64,000 nt of DNA from Burkholderia sp. S171 (GCF_009766085.1 NZ_LMUF01000013.1:1-64000); one strand, 5' to 3'; numbered from the stretch's first letter, positions 50,686 through 59,775 are shown. Translations and numbers: made by a program. Notes: a model not told the origin generated them from the letters alone.

Positions 50686-50758
50686 GATAATTCCTGCAGG
50701 TGCGGCGGCTTTTTATGGAAAGCGCGCCGCACGGTCGTTGATAGATTTACTCGCCCAC

Positions 50759-51139
50759 TTACTCGCCGATCGAGGTGCCGTACGCACCGGCATCGATCAA
50801 TCGATCCGTCTTGGCGTCGGCGGCGGGCTTGATCTTGAAGAGCCAGCTTTCGTACGGCGTGCCGTTGATCTGGTCCGGCGTGCCCGTCAACGCATCGTTC
50901 GCGCCGACGATTTCGCCGGATACGGGCGCGTAGATATCGGATGCTGCTTTCACCGATTCGATCACCGCGATGGCGTCGCCGGCGGCAACCGTCTTACCTA
51001 CAGGAGGCAGTTCGATGAACACGACATCGCCCAGTGCTTCCTGCGCGTGATCCGTAATACCGATGGTCAGGGTGCCGTCGGATTCGGTGCGCACCCATTC
51101 GTGCGATTCGGTGTATTTGAGGTCGGCCGGGATGCTCAT
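50759..51139 (-). CDS. gcvH: Glycine cleavage system H protein GcvH
   Basis: This lipoyl carrier protein shuttles aminomethyl and electrons between the P, T and L proteins. The lipoylated lysine is Lys64 in [17 protein letters not shown]. The 126 residues are the normal length. It lies between gcvT (67-base gap) and gcvP (73-base gap) on the minus strand. The L protein (Lpd) is not encoded here. Confidence 0.96.
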   Translation of the reverse strand: MSIPADLKYTESHEWVRTESDGTLTIGITDHAQEALGDVVFIELPPVGKTVAAGDAIAVIESVKAASDIYAPVSGEIVGANDALTGTPDQINGTPYESWLFKIKPAADAKTDRLIDAGAYGTSIGE

Positions 51140-51206
51140 GCGGATGCTCCAGTTGTCTTTAAGGATGGGACGTGCGTGGCTGTTTCAGCAGGCAATTGAA
51201 GGCGTT

Positions 51207-52331
51207 TCAAACCGCCGCCAACACCTTGCCGTTGCGCACGAAAGGCAGTTTTACCACGCTTGCCGGCAGTTGTTTGTCGCGGATCACGACGTGCACTTTA
51301 TCGCCCGGTTTCACGCTCGCCGGCACCCGGGCGAACGCGATGGATTCCTGCATCGACGGCGAGAAAGTGCCGCTCGTGATCTCGCCTTCGCCGTCGGCCG
51401 TGACGACTTTTTGGTGAGCACGAAGCACGCCACCGGCACGGCCGTTTTCCTTCTGCAGAATCAAGCCGACAAAGCGCGCTTTCGATCCATTCGATTCCAG
51501 CGCGGCGCGGCCGACGAATGCGCGATCCGGGTTGGTGAGGTCGACGGTCCAGGCGAGGCCGGCGTCCAGCGGCGAAACCGTGTCGTCCATGTCCTGGCCG
51601 TACAGATTCATGCCGGCTTCGAGACGCAGCGTGTCGCGTGCGCCGAGGCCGGCAGGCTTCACGCCCTGCGCGATCAGCGCGTTCCAGAACGCTGCCACTT
51701 GCGTAGCGGGAACCACGATTTCGAAACCGTCCTCGCCCGTGTAACCGGTGCGCGCGAGCATCACGTCGCCGAACGAGCTGGCGGGAAATTGCACGGCGTT
51801 GAAGGGTTTGAGTTCTGCGGTGGCGTCACGCGTTTCCGGCAGCACTTGCCAGACTTTTTCGCGAGCGTTCGGGCCTTGCACGGCGACGATCGCGAAATCG
51901 CGGCGCGGCGTGATGGTCAGTCCAAAACCGCCTTCGGCATTCAGATGGCCGAACCACGCGATGTCTTTCTCAGCCGTTCCGGCGTTCACGACGACGCGGT
52001 AGTTGTCATCGGCGAAGTAATAGACGATCAGGTCATCGATCACGCCGCCTTCCGGGTTCAGCAGGCACGAATAGAGCGCCTTGCCGGGGACGGTGAGTTT
52101 GTCGACGTTGTTGGCGATCGCGTACTTGAAGAACTCGCGCGCTTTGTCGCCGGTGAAATCGACGACGCGCATGTGAGACACGTCGAACATGCCCGCGTCG
52201 GTGCGCACCGCGTGGTGTTCGTCGATCTGCGAACCGTAATTGACGGGCATGTCCCAGCCGCCGAAATCGACCATGCGTGCGTTGAGCGCAAGGTGAGTGG
52301 CGTGCAAGGGCGTGTGTTGAAGATCAGACAT
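51207..52331 (-). CDS. gcvT: Aminomethyltransferase GcvT (T protein)
   Basis: This tetrahydrofolate-dependent subunit releases ammonia and forms methylene-tetrahydrofolate. The 374-residue product has [20 protein letters not shown] and [14 protein letters not shown] near the N-terminus and [20 protein letters not shown], all family hallmarks. I start at ATG 52331, giving [20 protein letters not shown]. The open frame extends back into the riboswitch leader but that part is not coding. It is the first gene behind the tandem glycine riboswitch. Confidence 0.95.
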   Translation of the reverse strand: MSDLQHTPLHATHLALNARMVDFGGWDMPVNYGSQIDEHHAVRTDAGMFDVSHMRVVDFTGDKAREFFKYAIANNVDKLTVPGKALYSCLLNPEGGVIDDLIVYYFADDNYRVVVNAGTAEKDIAWFGHLNAEGGFGLTITPRRDFAIVAVQGPNAREKVWQVLPETRDATAELKPFNAVQFPASSFGDVMLARTGYTGEDGFEIVVPATQVAAFWNALIAQGVKPAGLGARDTLRLEAGMNLYGQDMDDTVSPLDAGLAWTVDLTNPDRAFVGRAALESNGSKARFVGLILQKENGRAGGVLRAHQKVVTADGEGEITSGTFSPSMQESIAFARVPASVKPGDKVHVVIRDKQLPASVVKLPFVRNGKVLAAV

Positions 52332-52359
52332 GGAGCGGGCCTCGGGCGTGCGCGAAAAC

Positions 52360-52414
52360 AAAAAAAGGCCATGCGTCGAACCCGCTCGGGGTTTCGGCTT
52401 TTTGAGCTGCATGG
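52360..52414 (-). terminator. Terminator in the gcvT leader (riboswitch expression platform)
   Basis: On the minus strand CCATGC...GCATGG encloses a second stem (AACCC...GGGTT) and is followed by CCTTTTTTTG, 29 bases before the gcvT start. Its place between the glycine riboswitch and gcvT suggests that glycine binding decides whether it forms. This is inference from position. Confidence 0.6.
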
Positions 52415-52464
52415 ATAAAACCAATGCAACGTATAAAGCCCAAACCGCGTAGCGATTCGGTACA

Positions 52465-52760
52465 TGACCCCTCTGTCCTCGGTACCTGAGAGATTGCACG
52501 CTGTGCGCCTACCATCCGACGTTCAACGCGCGCCCCTTCGGTGGGCATCTGGCTGGTGCTTCTGATCAGCCGATGCCGCTCTCCAGAGTTCGACTTTCCG
52601 CTTACGGGCACCCGGTTAAAGGCGCACTGCATGAACGGAACTTCGACGCGGCCGGTCCTTTTGCCTGAGAGTTTGTGGGTGTGCCCCTTCGGCGGCGCTT
52701 GCTTTGTATTAAGCCGTTCTCGATACAAACGACCAAAGCCAGCGCGCTCTCCCGACGCGT
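52465..52760 (-). ncRNA. Tandem glycine riboswitch
   Basis: Two glycine aptamers are visible on the minus strand. The first (about 52758-52648) has GGGAGAGC, CCGAAGGGGC and CTCTCAGGCAAAAGGACC. The second (about 52588-52466) has GGAGAGCG, ACCGAAGGGGC and CTCTCAGG...GGACAGAGGG. These are the consensus blocks of the family. The RNA controls gcvTHP expression in response to glycine, usually as an ON switch. The stretch between the aptamers is about 65 bases, long for this class. Confidence 0.93.
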
Positions 52761-52766
52761 GCGGCG

Positions 52767-52795
52767 AATTTACGCGACCGAATTCAGCTTGTCAA
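52767..52795 (-). promoter_or_regulatory. Sigma-70 promoter of gcvTHP
   Basis: On the minus strand a perfect TTGACA (52795-52790) is followed after exactly 17 bases by TAAATT (52772-52767). Transcription would begin near 52760, at the first base of the riboswitch. Confidence 0.8.
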
Positions 52796-52820
52796 ACGGC
52801 GAGGGCTGGTGCGGCGACCC

Positions 52821-53735
52821 TTAATTCTTCCCGAGCCCGGGATCCACACGTCTGCCAATGTCCCGCAAGCGCGCCAGTTGATCGACCATCGATGGCGCTT
52901 CGTCAAGGCTGCTGACAAAGGTCCAGAGATACGTCATCACGGCATAGACATGTCCGGCCTTGACCGCCGGCGCCAACGCCAACTGGCTGATGGCGATAAC
53001 AAACAGCACCGCCGCCACGCAACCAACGAACAGAAACGCCGCGGCCTCACGGTTCGAGAGGTGAATCCGGAGCTTGGAAAGCACGCGATAGTGCCGTTTC
53101 AGGGTGACCGTTCCGACCTTCGCGACCAAGCCGATTTCCTTTTCCAGTCGATCGTTCAGGCGCTGATGCAAGCCCTGGTTGCGCCGTGCAAAGCGCGGCA
53201 GCAAGGCCATGCACAGCAGCAACCCGCCCAGGCTGGCGACGCCGATCCATGGCTCGATCACCAGCAACATCGCCACGGCGCCGACTATGGATACCAACGC
53301 GGTGACCATAGTCGGCACGTGTTTTTCGAAGAAATCGACAAATTCCCGGGCCAACACCACGCGCGCCGCAGCCGTCGACGTACTTTGGTTCTGCAACCGC
53401 TGATTGAGGATCACCGGCACCGCCAGATCGGCGTATATCCGCGTGAAAGTGCGCGTATCCACGGCCCGGCGCGCAGCGCCGACCGCCCAGAACGCCAATA
53501 CGATCACCGCGTAGAACAACGCGCTGCGGGCGTCGCCGCGAATGATCGAGTCGACGGCGAATCCAGCAAACAGCGGATACGCGAGTAACAGCGCGTTCTC
53601 CAGTGCGACGAGCGACAAAGTGCAAAACAGCTTGCCCGGATAGGCACGGGCGATGGCTTTCAGTGTGGACGTGGCGGATTGCTGAGCGAGTTTTTCGCTC
53701 TCAACCATCCGGATTTCGGGTGTGACGAATGACAT
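52821..53735 (-). CDS. ABC transporter six-transmembrane protein without ATPase domain
   Basis: This 304-residue inner-membrane protein is made only of an ABC exporter-type membrane domain, with five to six hydrophobic segments (LFCTLSLVALENALLLAYPL, ALFYAVIVLAFWAVGAARR, MVTALVSIVGAVAMLLVIEP). It ends with AGHVYAVMTYLWTFVSSLDEAP, typical of the last helix before the ATPase. No Walker motifs are present and no ATPase gene is adjacent. It belongs to a family annotated as ABC six-TM region; its function is not known to me. The start ATG 53735 follows AAGG. It diverges from a TetR gene with a shared operator, so the TetR protein probably controls it. Confidence 0.75.
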   Translation of the reverse strand: MSFVTPEIRMVESEKLAQQSATSTLKAIARAYPGKLFCTLSLVALENALLLAYPLFAGFAVDSIIRGDARSALFYAVIVLAFWAVGAARRAVDTRTFTRIYADLAVPVILNQRLQNQSTSTAAARVVLAREFVDFFEKHVPTMVTALVSIVGAVAMLLVIEPWIGVASLGGLLLCMALLPRFARRNQGLHQRLNDRLEKEIGLVAKVGTVTLKRHYRVLSKLRIHLSNREAAAFLFVGCVAAVLFVIAISQLALAPAVKAGHVYAVMTYLWTFVSSLDEAPSMVDQLARLRDIGRRVDPGLGKN

Positions 53736-53766
53736 GATCGTACCTTGGGTAAAATCGCCGCTATAA

Positions 53767-53807
53767 TTTGAGCGACTGCTCAAATTATAATTGAGCAGTC
53801 GCTCAAA
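53767..53807. promoter_or_regulatory. Duplicated palindromic operator between TetR and ABC genes
   Basis: TTTGAGCGACTGCTCAA (53767-53783) and its exact inverse complement (53791-53807) flank ATTATAA. Each arm is itself a dyad, TTGAGC-N4-GCTCAA, so two regulator dimers could bind 23 bases apart. TATAAT occurs on both strands in the centre. On the minus strand TTGCAC (53813-53808) lies 18 bases ahead of it, giving a promoter for the ABC gene. Confidence 0.8.
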
Positions 53808-53851
53808 GTGCAAGCTCAACCCATCCGTTCACGCTTGAAAAGGAATCGAAC

Positions 53852-54451
53852 ATGTCGCGGTCGTCCCCCGAACGCAAAGGTCAGATCATTGCGGCCGCCC
53901 TTGAGTTGTTTCGCCAGAAAGGTTTCGCCGATGTCTCCACGCGCGATCTCGCCGAGCACGCGGGGTTGTCGCGGAGTCACATTTATCACTACTTCGGCGA
54001 CTGGAATGAGTTGCGCCGCGAAGCATTCGTGCACTTTGCCGACGAGCAGCTCGAAGAAGCCGGTGCGCGTCTCAGCGATAAACCACCGGTCGAAGCGTTA
54101 TTGGGTTTTATCTGTGACTGCCTGCCGGCAAGCAAGGATGACGGGTGGGGGCTGTGGCTGGATGCCTGGGACGAAGCCATGCACGACGCAGAACTGGCGC
54201 GGGCTTATTTAAGCGAGATCGGTCGCTGGCAAGATTTGCTTCGCGGAATTATCGAAGAGGGCGTGGAGGCGAAGGTGTTCCGATGTGCGTCGCCGGAACG
54301 TGCTGCGCGGCAAATTTTCGCGCTGGCGATGGGTTACGCCGATGATCTGCTGCTGCAGCCGTCGGTTGAAGCTGGCGAGGCTGCGCTGGAGGAGGTCGTG
54401 GAAGTAGCGGAGATGGTGTTGGGTTGTCAGCTCAAAGCGTTGAATCGATAA
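53852..54451 (+). CDS. TetR/AcrR family transcriptional regulator
   Basis: This 199-residue one-component regulator has an N-terminal helix-turn-helix (GQIIAAALELFRQKGFADVSTRDLAEHAGLSRSHIYHYFGDWNEL, residues about 9-53) and a helical ligand-binding C-terminal part. The divergent ABC membrane gene and the double operator in between suggest that it represses both itself and that gene. The inducer is unknown. A perfect inverted repeat follows the stop at 54461-54486. Confidence 0.88.
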   Translation: MSRSSPERKGQIIAAALELFRQKGFADVSTRDLAEHAGLSRSHIYHYFGDWNELRREAFVHFADEQLEEAGARLSDKPPVEALLGFICDCLPASKDDGWGLWLDAWDEAMHDAELARAYLSEIGRWQDLLRGIIEEGVEAKVFRCASPERAARQIFALAMGYADDLLLQPSVEAGEAALEEVVEVAEMVLGCQLKALNR

Positions 54452-54460
54452 GCAATTTGA

Positions 54461-54486
54461 GCCGAACGACAGGCCAGTCGTTCGGC
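54461..54486. terminator. Hairpin between convergent genes
   Basis: GCCGAACGAC and GTCGTTCGGC form a perfect 10-bp stem with a six-base loop between the tetR-type gene and the convergent lipoprotein gene. No T-tract follows on either strand, so termination may need Rho or may not occur. Confidence 0.4.
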
Positions 54487-54498
54487 GCATAAAAGTGC

Positions 54499-54876
54499 TT
54501 ACTGAATCGCGCGCTGCAAACCGTCCAGCTCGCCGTTCAGCGTGTGCTGTTCTTCACCCGACAAACCGCCACCATGCTGGGACGCCATGTCGCGCGCTTC
54601 CTGACGCACTACATCCAGCCGATGATGGAACGCATCGCCTTGTGGCGGCGGGTAATAGCCCTGGCTCACGCGCTGATCGACGTGATGCCAAAGCGAATTG
54701 ATACGCCCGTTGACCTGATCCATCCTGTGTACCGCTTCCATGTGCGGATCGGGACGCGCAGGCGCTTGCTCGACCACATTGACTTGCCGCGGCGGCTCGA
54801 CGACGCACGCCGCCAGCGATCCCGCGAGCGCCACGCCAATCAGCGCGCGGGCAAAACTTGCTTTAACCGTCAGCAT
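54499..54876 (-). CDS. Small lipoprotein, unknown function
   Basis: I do not recognise a function. The 125-residue product has a lipoprotein signal with lipobox LAAC (Cys24), so it is probably anchored in the outer or inner membrane facing the periplasm. The mature part is hydrophilic, with VHRMDQVNGRINSLWHHVDQ, a helix-forming segment, and a Gln- and Gly-rich end. The ribosome site GAGGAGAACTTCA precedes the ATG. Confidence 0.75.
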   Translation of the reverse strand: MLTVKASFARALIGVALAGSLAACVVEPPRQVNVVEQAPARPDPHMEAVHRMDQVNGRINSLWHHVDQRVSQGYYPPPQGDAFHHRLDVVRQEARDMASQHGGGLSGEEQHTLNGELDGLQRAIQ

Positions 54877-55042
54877 TGAAGTTCTCCTCGTTGGTGTTTT
54901 TAAGGTTTTTTAAGATAAGACGACTGAAGAAGAACGGCCCATGCGCGACCCCGGCTGACGCCGGAGCCGTGTTGAAATGTAACGCTGTGTGTTTGAAAGT
55001 CGTGCGTGGGCCGTTTGTTTGTTACCAGGGCGATCAGGCCGA

Positions 55043-56086
55043 TCAGAGCGGCGTGAAATCCAGCCGGCGTCCTTCGGCATTGCTGCGAATCGCGATGTCG
55101 ATGATGGTCATGACATCGACGGCATCTTGGGACGTGACCGGGAACGGCTTGCCCTCGAGCACCGAAGCCGCCAGCGCTCGATAAAACTCCGCATACGCGC
55201 CATCGCGGGTGGCAAATTCCTGGCGCAAGTCGTGGTCGCCATCGACTTCGCGAAGCAGGCCGGGCGGATTGTGGCCGAAGTTGGGATTCCCCGGACGCAG
55301 ACCGGCTTTGAGCTGGTCTTCCTGAACATCGAGCCCCGTTTTCACATAGCTGCCGCGCGTGCCGTGAATGGCGAAGCGCGGCGGTTCCAGCGCAGCCAGC
55401 GCGGTCGCGTGCAGCACGATTTCCTTGTCTTCGTAGCCCAGCAGCAGATGAACATAGTCCGGTGCGCTCGCGTGATCGCGGTGCGCCTTGACGCTGGCGA
55501 AAATGGTTTGCGGCCGGCCGAACAGCGTCAACGCCTGATCGATGAGATGCGGCCCGAGATCGAACAACAAGCCGCCGCCACGCGACGCTTCCTCGCGCCA
55601 GCGTTGCGGCACTTTCGGCCGGAAACGATCGAAATGCGATTCGTAGTGCGTCACGCGCCCAAGCCGGCCGCTTTCGATCAACGCACGCACCGTCATGAAA
55701 TCGCCATCCCAGCGACGGTTGTGGAACGGCGCAAACAGCAATCCGCGCGTTTTGGCCAGTTCGGTCAACGTTTTTGCGTCAGCGCCGGACAAGGTGACCG
55801 GTTTGTCGACCACCACGTTCCGGCCCGCCTCCAGGGCTTTCCTGGCGAGATCGAAATGGGTGTCGTTGGGGGTTGCTATGACGATGCAATCAAGTTCATC
55901 GAGGGCGAGCAGTGCATCGAAATCTTCGACGATCGTCGCGTTCGGATAATCAGCCTGCGCACGCTCGGGTTTGCCGGTGGCAATGGCGGATACCGTCGCG
56001 CGGCCGCAATGTTCTATCACGGGCGCGTGAAACGTCTCGCCGGCAAAGCCATAGCCCATCAGGCCTACTTTTAGAAGTGCTGTCAT
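55043..56086 (-). CDS. Gfo/Idh/MocA family oxidoreductase
   Basis: This 347-residue NAD(P)-dependent oxidoreductase probably acts on a sugar, inositol or related polyol. The N-terminal nucleotide fold begins KVGLMGYGFAGETFHAP. The motif for substrate and cofactor binding reads VDKPVT where most members have EKP. FDLGPHLIDQALTLFG holds the conserved His. The C-terminal sheet domain is intact. The start ATG 56086 follows AACAGGATGCCCGC; the frame opens 114 bases further back without support. No sugar-transport genes are nearby, so the substrate is open. Confidence 0.87.
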   Translation of the reverse strand: MTALLKVGLMGYGFAGETFHAPVIEHCGRATVSAIATGKPERAQADYPNATIVEDFDALLALDELDCIVIATPNDTHFDLARKALEAGRNVVVDKPVTLSGADAKTLTELAKTRGLLFAPFHNRRWDGDFMTVRALIESGRLGRVTHYESHFDRFRPKVPQRWREEASRGGGLLFDLGPHLIDQALTLFGRPQTIFASVKAHRDHASAPDYVHLLLGYEDKEIVLHATALAALEPPRFAIHGTRGSYVKTGLDVQEDQLKAGLRPGNPNFGHNPPGLLREVDGDHDLRQEFATRDGAYAEFYRALAASVLEGKPFPVTSQDAVDVMTIIDIAIRSNAEGRRLDFTPL

Positions 56087-56194
56087 GCGGGCATCCTGTT
56101 GGTTGGCGATGCCAGTATTGTGGCATGGGCCGAGGGGGCGGTTTGGGGTTGAAACTTCGCTAGGCGTTTCGATCTGCGCTCGCGAAAGGGCCAG

Positions 56195-56218
56195 AACCAT
56201 CGCTTTCGAGCGATGGTT
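56195..56218. repeat. Perfect hairpin with TTCG loop
   Basis: AACCATCGCT and AGCGATGGTT form a perfect 10-bp stem closed by a TTCG tetraloop, between the divergent oxidoreductase and helicase genes. The tail (TCTTCC) is a weak T-tract. It does not lie at the end of any gene, so its role as a terminator is doubtful. Confidence 0.5.
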
Positions 56219-56356
56219 TCTTCCGTGTTAACATCGCGCTCTCGAAATTGCGCCTGCTTCAGGGTGGCGCAATTTCGCTCGCCATCTTGCTCACCAACGC
56301 GTACGTCCGGCAGCCGAAACGTCCGCCCGATTTACGCATCTCAAAGTGTCCGAACG

Positions 56357-58462
56357 ATGTCCGCAGCAGGTATGAACGCCGCGCAATCCGAAGCGGTGCG
56401 CTATCTCGATGGCCCGTGTCTTGTGCTTGCCGGCGCCGGCAGCGGCAAGACACGCGTGATCACCCAGAAGATTGCCCATCTGATCGAAGGGAAGGGCTTC
56501 GAGCCGAAGCACATTGCCGCGCTGACCTTCACGAACAAGGCCGCGCTGGAGATGCGCGAGCGCACGGCAAAGCTGCTCGAAGGGAAGACGCTCACCACGC
56601 CCGGCAAGGAAGGCCGCCGGGTGCCGGTGAACCAGTTGACCATATCGACGTTTCATTCCCTTGGCGTGCAGATCATGCGGCAGGAGGCCGAGCACGTCGG
56701 CCTGAAGCCGCAATTCTCGATCATGGATTCCAGCGATTGCTTCGGCCTCGTCCAGGAACAGCTCGGAACCACCGATAAAGGCTTGATCCGCAAGGTCCAA
56801 TCGATTATTTCGCTGTGGAAGAACGGGATGATGTCGCCGGATCAGGCGTCGGCGAGCGCGTCAAACGAAGACGAGATGCAGGCGGCCATTGTGTTTCGGA
56901 GCTACGTGGCAACGCTGCACGCGTATCAGGCCCTTGATTTCGATGATCTAATTTTGAAGCCCGCGCAGCTTTTCGCGGAGAACGAGCAGGTTCGCGAGAA
57001 GTGGCAGAACCGGCTGCGTTATCTGCTGATCGACGAATATCAGGACACGAATACCTGCCAGTACGAGCTGCTGAAACTGCTGGCCGGTCCGCGTGCAGCG
57101 TTCACGGCTGTGGGTGACGACGACCAGGCTATTTACGGTTGGCGCGGCGCAACGCTGGAGAACTTGGCGCAGTTGGGCAAGGACTTTCCGAAGCTACATG
57201 TGGTGAAGCTCGAGCAGAACTACCGGTCGACGGTGCGCATCCTGACGGCTGCCAACAACGTGATTGCGAACAACCCGAAGCTGTTCGAGAAGAAACTGTG
57301 GTCCGAACACGGTATGGGCGATTCCATCACGGTGACCGCTTGCAACGACGAAGAGCACGAAGCGGAATCGGTGGTGTTCCGGCTGTCGGCGCATAAGTTC
57401 GAGCGGCGCGCGGCGTTTCGCGACTACGCCATTTTGTATCGTGGGAATTTTCAGGCGCGGATCTTTGAACAGGTTTTGCGGCGGGAGCGGATTCCCTACG
57501 TGTTGTCGGGCGGCCAGTCATTCTTCGATAAAGCCGAGATTAAGGACATCGTTTCATATTTGCGATTGATCGCGAATCCCGACGACGACCCCGCGTTTAT
57601 CCGCGCGATCACCACGCCGCGGCGGGGTGTCGGTAATACCACGCTCGAGGCGCTGGGCTCGTTCGCGGGGCAGGCGAAGGTGTCGCTGTTCGAAGCCGTG
57701 TTCATGGGTGGCATCGAAGCGCGTTTGTCGGCGCGGCAGGTCGAGCCGTTGCGCGCGTTCTGCGAATGGATGCAGCGCCTGGCCGATCGGGCGGGGCGCG
57801 ATCCGGCCACCCAGGTGCTCGACGACATGATGGAGGCGATCCATTACGAGGCCTATCTCTACGATGCCCACGACGAACGGCAGGCGCAATCGAAGTGGCA
57901 GAACGTGCTTGAATTCTGCGAGTGGCTGAAGAAAAAGGGCACAAAGCCGGAGGCGGAGCCGTCCGAGGATTCGGAGGCCACGGGGTATGACAACGCCGAT
58001 GGTTTCGGCGATGAAGGCAAGAACCTGCTCGGCCTGATCCAGACCGTCGCGCTGATGTCGATGCTGGAAGGCAAAGACGAAAACCCCGATGCCGTGCGGC
58101 TGACGACCGTGCATGCGTCGAAGGGGCTGGAATATCCGCACGTGTTTTTGGTTGGCGTCGAGGAGGGGATCATGCCGCACCGGGGCAATCCCGATGCCGA
58201 CGCGGACGCTCCGGTCGACACGGGCCGTATCGAGGAAGAGCGGCGGCTGATGTATGTGGCGATCACCCGGGCGCAGCGCAGCCTTCATGTGAACTGGTGC
58301 AAGAAGCGCAAGCGGGCGCGCGAGACGGTGGTGTGCGAGGCGTCGCGGTTTATCCCGGAAATGCTTCTCGACGATGCCCCTCCGCCGACCGAAGAGGAAG
58401 CGCCGATGTCGCCGAAGGACCGGATGGCGCGACTCAAGGAGTTGCTGCAGAAGCCGGCTTGA
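56357..58462 (+). CDS. ATP-dependent DNA helicase, Rep/UvrD family
   Basis: This superfamily 1A 3'-5' DNA helicase, closer to Rep than to UvrD by its opening, has about 701 residues. Walker A GAGSGKT is at residues 26-32, DEYQDTNTCQYELL is motif II, VGDDDQAIYGWRGA motif III, EQNYRST motif IV and VHASKGLEYPHVFLVG motif V. LMYVAITRAQRSLHV is the last helicase motif. I start at ATG 56357; the ATG at 56372 is nearly as good. It probably removes proteins ahead of replication forks. A bidirectional terminator follows. Confidence 0.9.
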   Translation: MSAAGMNAAQSEAVRYLDGPCLVLAGAGSGKTRVITQKIAHLIEGKGFEPKHIAALTFTNKAALEMRERTAKLLEGKTLTTPGKEGRRVPVNQLTISTFHSLGVQIMRQEAEHVGLKPQFSIMDSSDCFGLVQEQLGTTDKGLIRKVQSIISLWKNGMMSPDQASASASNEDEMQAAIVFRSYVATLHAYQALDFDDLILKPAQLFAENEQVREKWQNRLRYLLIDEYQDTNTCQYELLKLLAGPRAAFTAVGDDDQAIYGWRGATLENLAQLGKDFPKLHVVKLEQNYRSTVRILTAANNVIANNPKLFEKKLWSEHGMGDSITVTACNDEEHEAESVVFRLSAHKFERRAAFRDYAILYRGNFQARIFEQVLRRERIPYVLSGGQSFFDKAEIKDIVSYLRLIANPDDDPAFIRAITTPRRGVGNTTLEALGSFAGQAKVSLFEAVFMGGIEARLSARQVEPLRAFCEWMQRLADRAGRDPATQVLDDMMEAIHYEAYLYDAHDERQAQSKWQNVLEFCEWLKKKGTKPEAEPSEDSEATGYDNADGFGDEGKNLLGLIQTVALMSMLEGKDENPDAVRLTTVHASKGLEYPHVFLVGVEEGIMPHRGNPDADADAPVDTGRIEEERRLMYVAITRAQRSLHVNWCKKRKRARETVVCEASRFIPEMLLDDAPPPTEEEAPMSPKDRMARLKELLQKPA

Positions 58463-58493
58463 AGCTTTTGGGTCGGCGTTGGCTGCAATAAAC

Positions 58494-58523
58494 AAAAAAC
58501 CCTGCGTTTGCGCAGGGTTTTTT
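58494..58523. terminator. Bidirectional terminator
   Basis: AAAAAACCCTGCG and CGCAGGGTTTTTT form a strong stem with a TTTG loop, between the convergent helicase and cytochrome genes. Confidence 0.92.
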
Positions 58524-58548
58524 ATTGGCGTCGCCTGATGGACGGCGG

Positions 58549-59454
58549 CTATTTGACGGCTGCGACCATGTAATCGACGGCGGCTTTCACGTCGGCATCG
58601 GATGCAGTCGATCCGCCCTTCGCCGGCATCTGGCCCTTGCCGTGCAGTGCGTAGTTGTAAACGGTGTCCATCGGTTCCTTCAGGCGGGGTGCCCAGGCGT
58701 CCTTATCGCCGTATTTCGGCGCATTGAGCACGCCGGCCGCGTGACAAGCCTGGCAGACCTGCGTGTAGAGCGTCTTGCCAGCCTGCGATGCGTCCGCGCT
58801 CGCGGTGCCTGCCGCCGCGCCTGAACTTGCTTGCGGCACGTTTGCCAGCGCCGCGACGGCGGCGGCTGCCTGGGCGTTGTCGGTTGAGGCTGCGCCTGCT
58901 GCTGCCCCACTCGCCGGTGCTGCCGCCGATGCGCCCGCTGCCGCGCCTGGCGCCGGTTGCGCCGGTTCGGCGAATTTTGCGCCGCCGTCGTTAGCCATAT
59001 AGACGACTGCCCGGGAAATTTCAAAGTCGCTATAGTCGTCGGGGCTGGTGCCGCCGCGTGCGGGCATGCCGCCTTTGCCGTTGAGCGCGTTGTGGAGCAG
59101 GGTGTCGTAGCCTTCCGCGATGCGGGGCGCCCAGTCGCCGGCATTGCCGAACTTGGGTGCGCCCGCTACGCCGGCTGTGTGACAGGTCGTGCAGACGGCC
59201 TTGAAGACCTCTTCGCCGGTTTTGTACACGCGGGGGGCGTTGGCGTCGCGTATGTCGACCTGCGCAACCGGGGCGACGCGCGCGGCCACGGCTGTGTCGG
59301 AGAGGCCATCGGTGCCGGCGCCGGTGCGCGTCGTGTTGTTGACGTAGACGGCCAGCAGGACGATCACGACGATTGGAACGGCGAACCCGGCGACTATTGC
59401 CGCAATGAGTTGGCCAGGCGTTTTGATCGGGACTCCGTGGGGTGCTTCACTCAT
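58549..59454 (-). CDS. Membrane-anchored diheme cytochrome c
   Basis: This 301-residue electron carrier is anchored by one N-terminal helix (residues about 16-38) and faces the periplasm. Two class I cytochrome c domains follow, with haem sites CTTCH (88-92) and CQACH (234-238) and Met ligands in KGGMPARGG and KGQMPAKGG. They are joined by a 60-residue Ala/Gly/Pro-rich linker (about 165-225). The two domains are similar to each other, which suggests an internal duplication. It resembles cytochrome c5-type proteins that feed terminal oxidases. The gene stands alone. Confidence 0.87.
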   Translation of the reverse strand: MSEAPHGVPIKTPGQLIAAIVAGFAVPIVVIVLLAVYVNNTTRTGAGTDGLSDTAVAARVAPVAQVDIRDANAPRVYKTGEEVFKAVCTTCHTAGVAGAPKFGNAGDWAPRIAEGYDTLLHNALNGKGGMPARGGTSPDDYSDFEISRAVVYMANDGGAKFAEPAQPAPGAAAGASAAAPASGAAAGAASTDNAQAAAAVAALANVPQASSGAAAGTASADASQAGKTLYTQVCQACHAAGVLNAPKYGDKDAWAPRLKEPMDTVYNYALHGKGQMPAKGGSTASDADVKAAVDYMVAAVK

Positions 59455-59775
59455 GCTCGTCTCGTCTCCCTTTATTTGTGAGTCGGTTCAGCAACAGCGT
59501 GACCGTAACAGCGACTTTCTGGGGCGTTCGTGATCGTTTTCACCAGCACGGTCGATTATAGACGGAACGTTTACGTGGCGGCGCACCCGCAAAGGCCTGT
59601 CGCAGCGCGTGTTAACCCGGATTTCGGTGCTTGGGGCGTGGGTGCTTGCGGGTTGCGTCATCGGTTGGCCTGGTCCTTGCGGTGGACGGATCGGCGGAAA
59701 ACAGGTATTGTTTCGGACTCGCAGCGGCCCTGCCTCCATTGTTTTGTATATGGAACGCGGTGCCCTCGGTCATAC
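59455..59775. other. Intergenic region before tRNA-Arg
   Basis: No gene is supported. A frame running from 59530 through the tRNA is an artefact of tRNA sequence. TTGTTTTGTATATG just before the tRNA is the most promoter-like part, but no confident promoter can be set. Confidence 0.45.
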
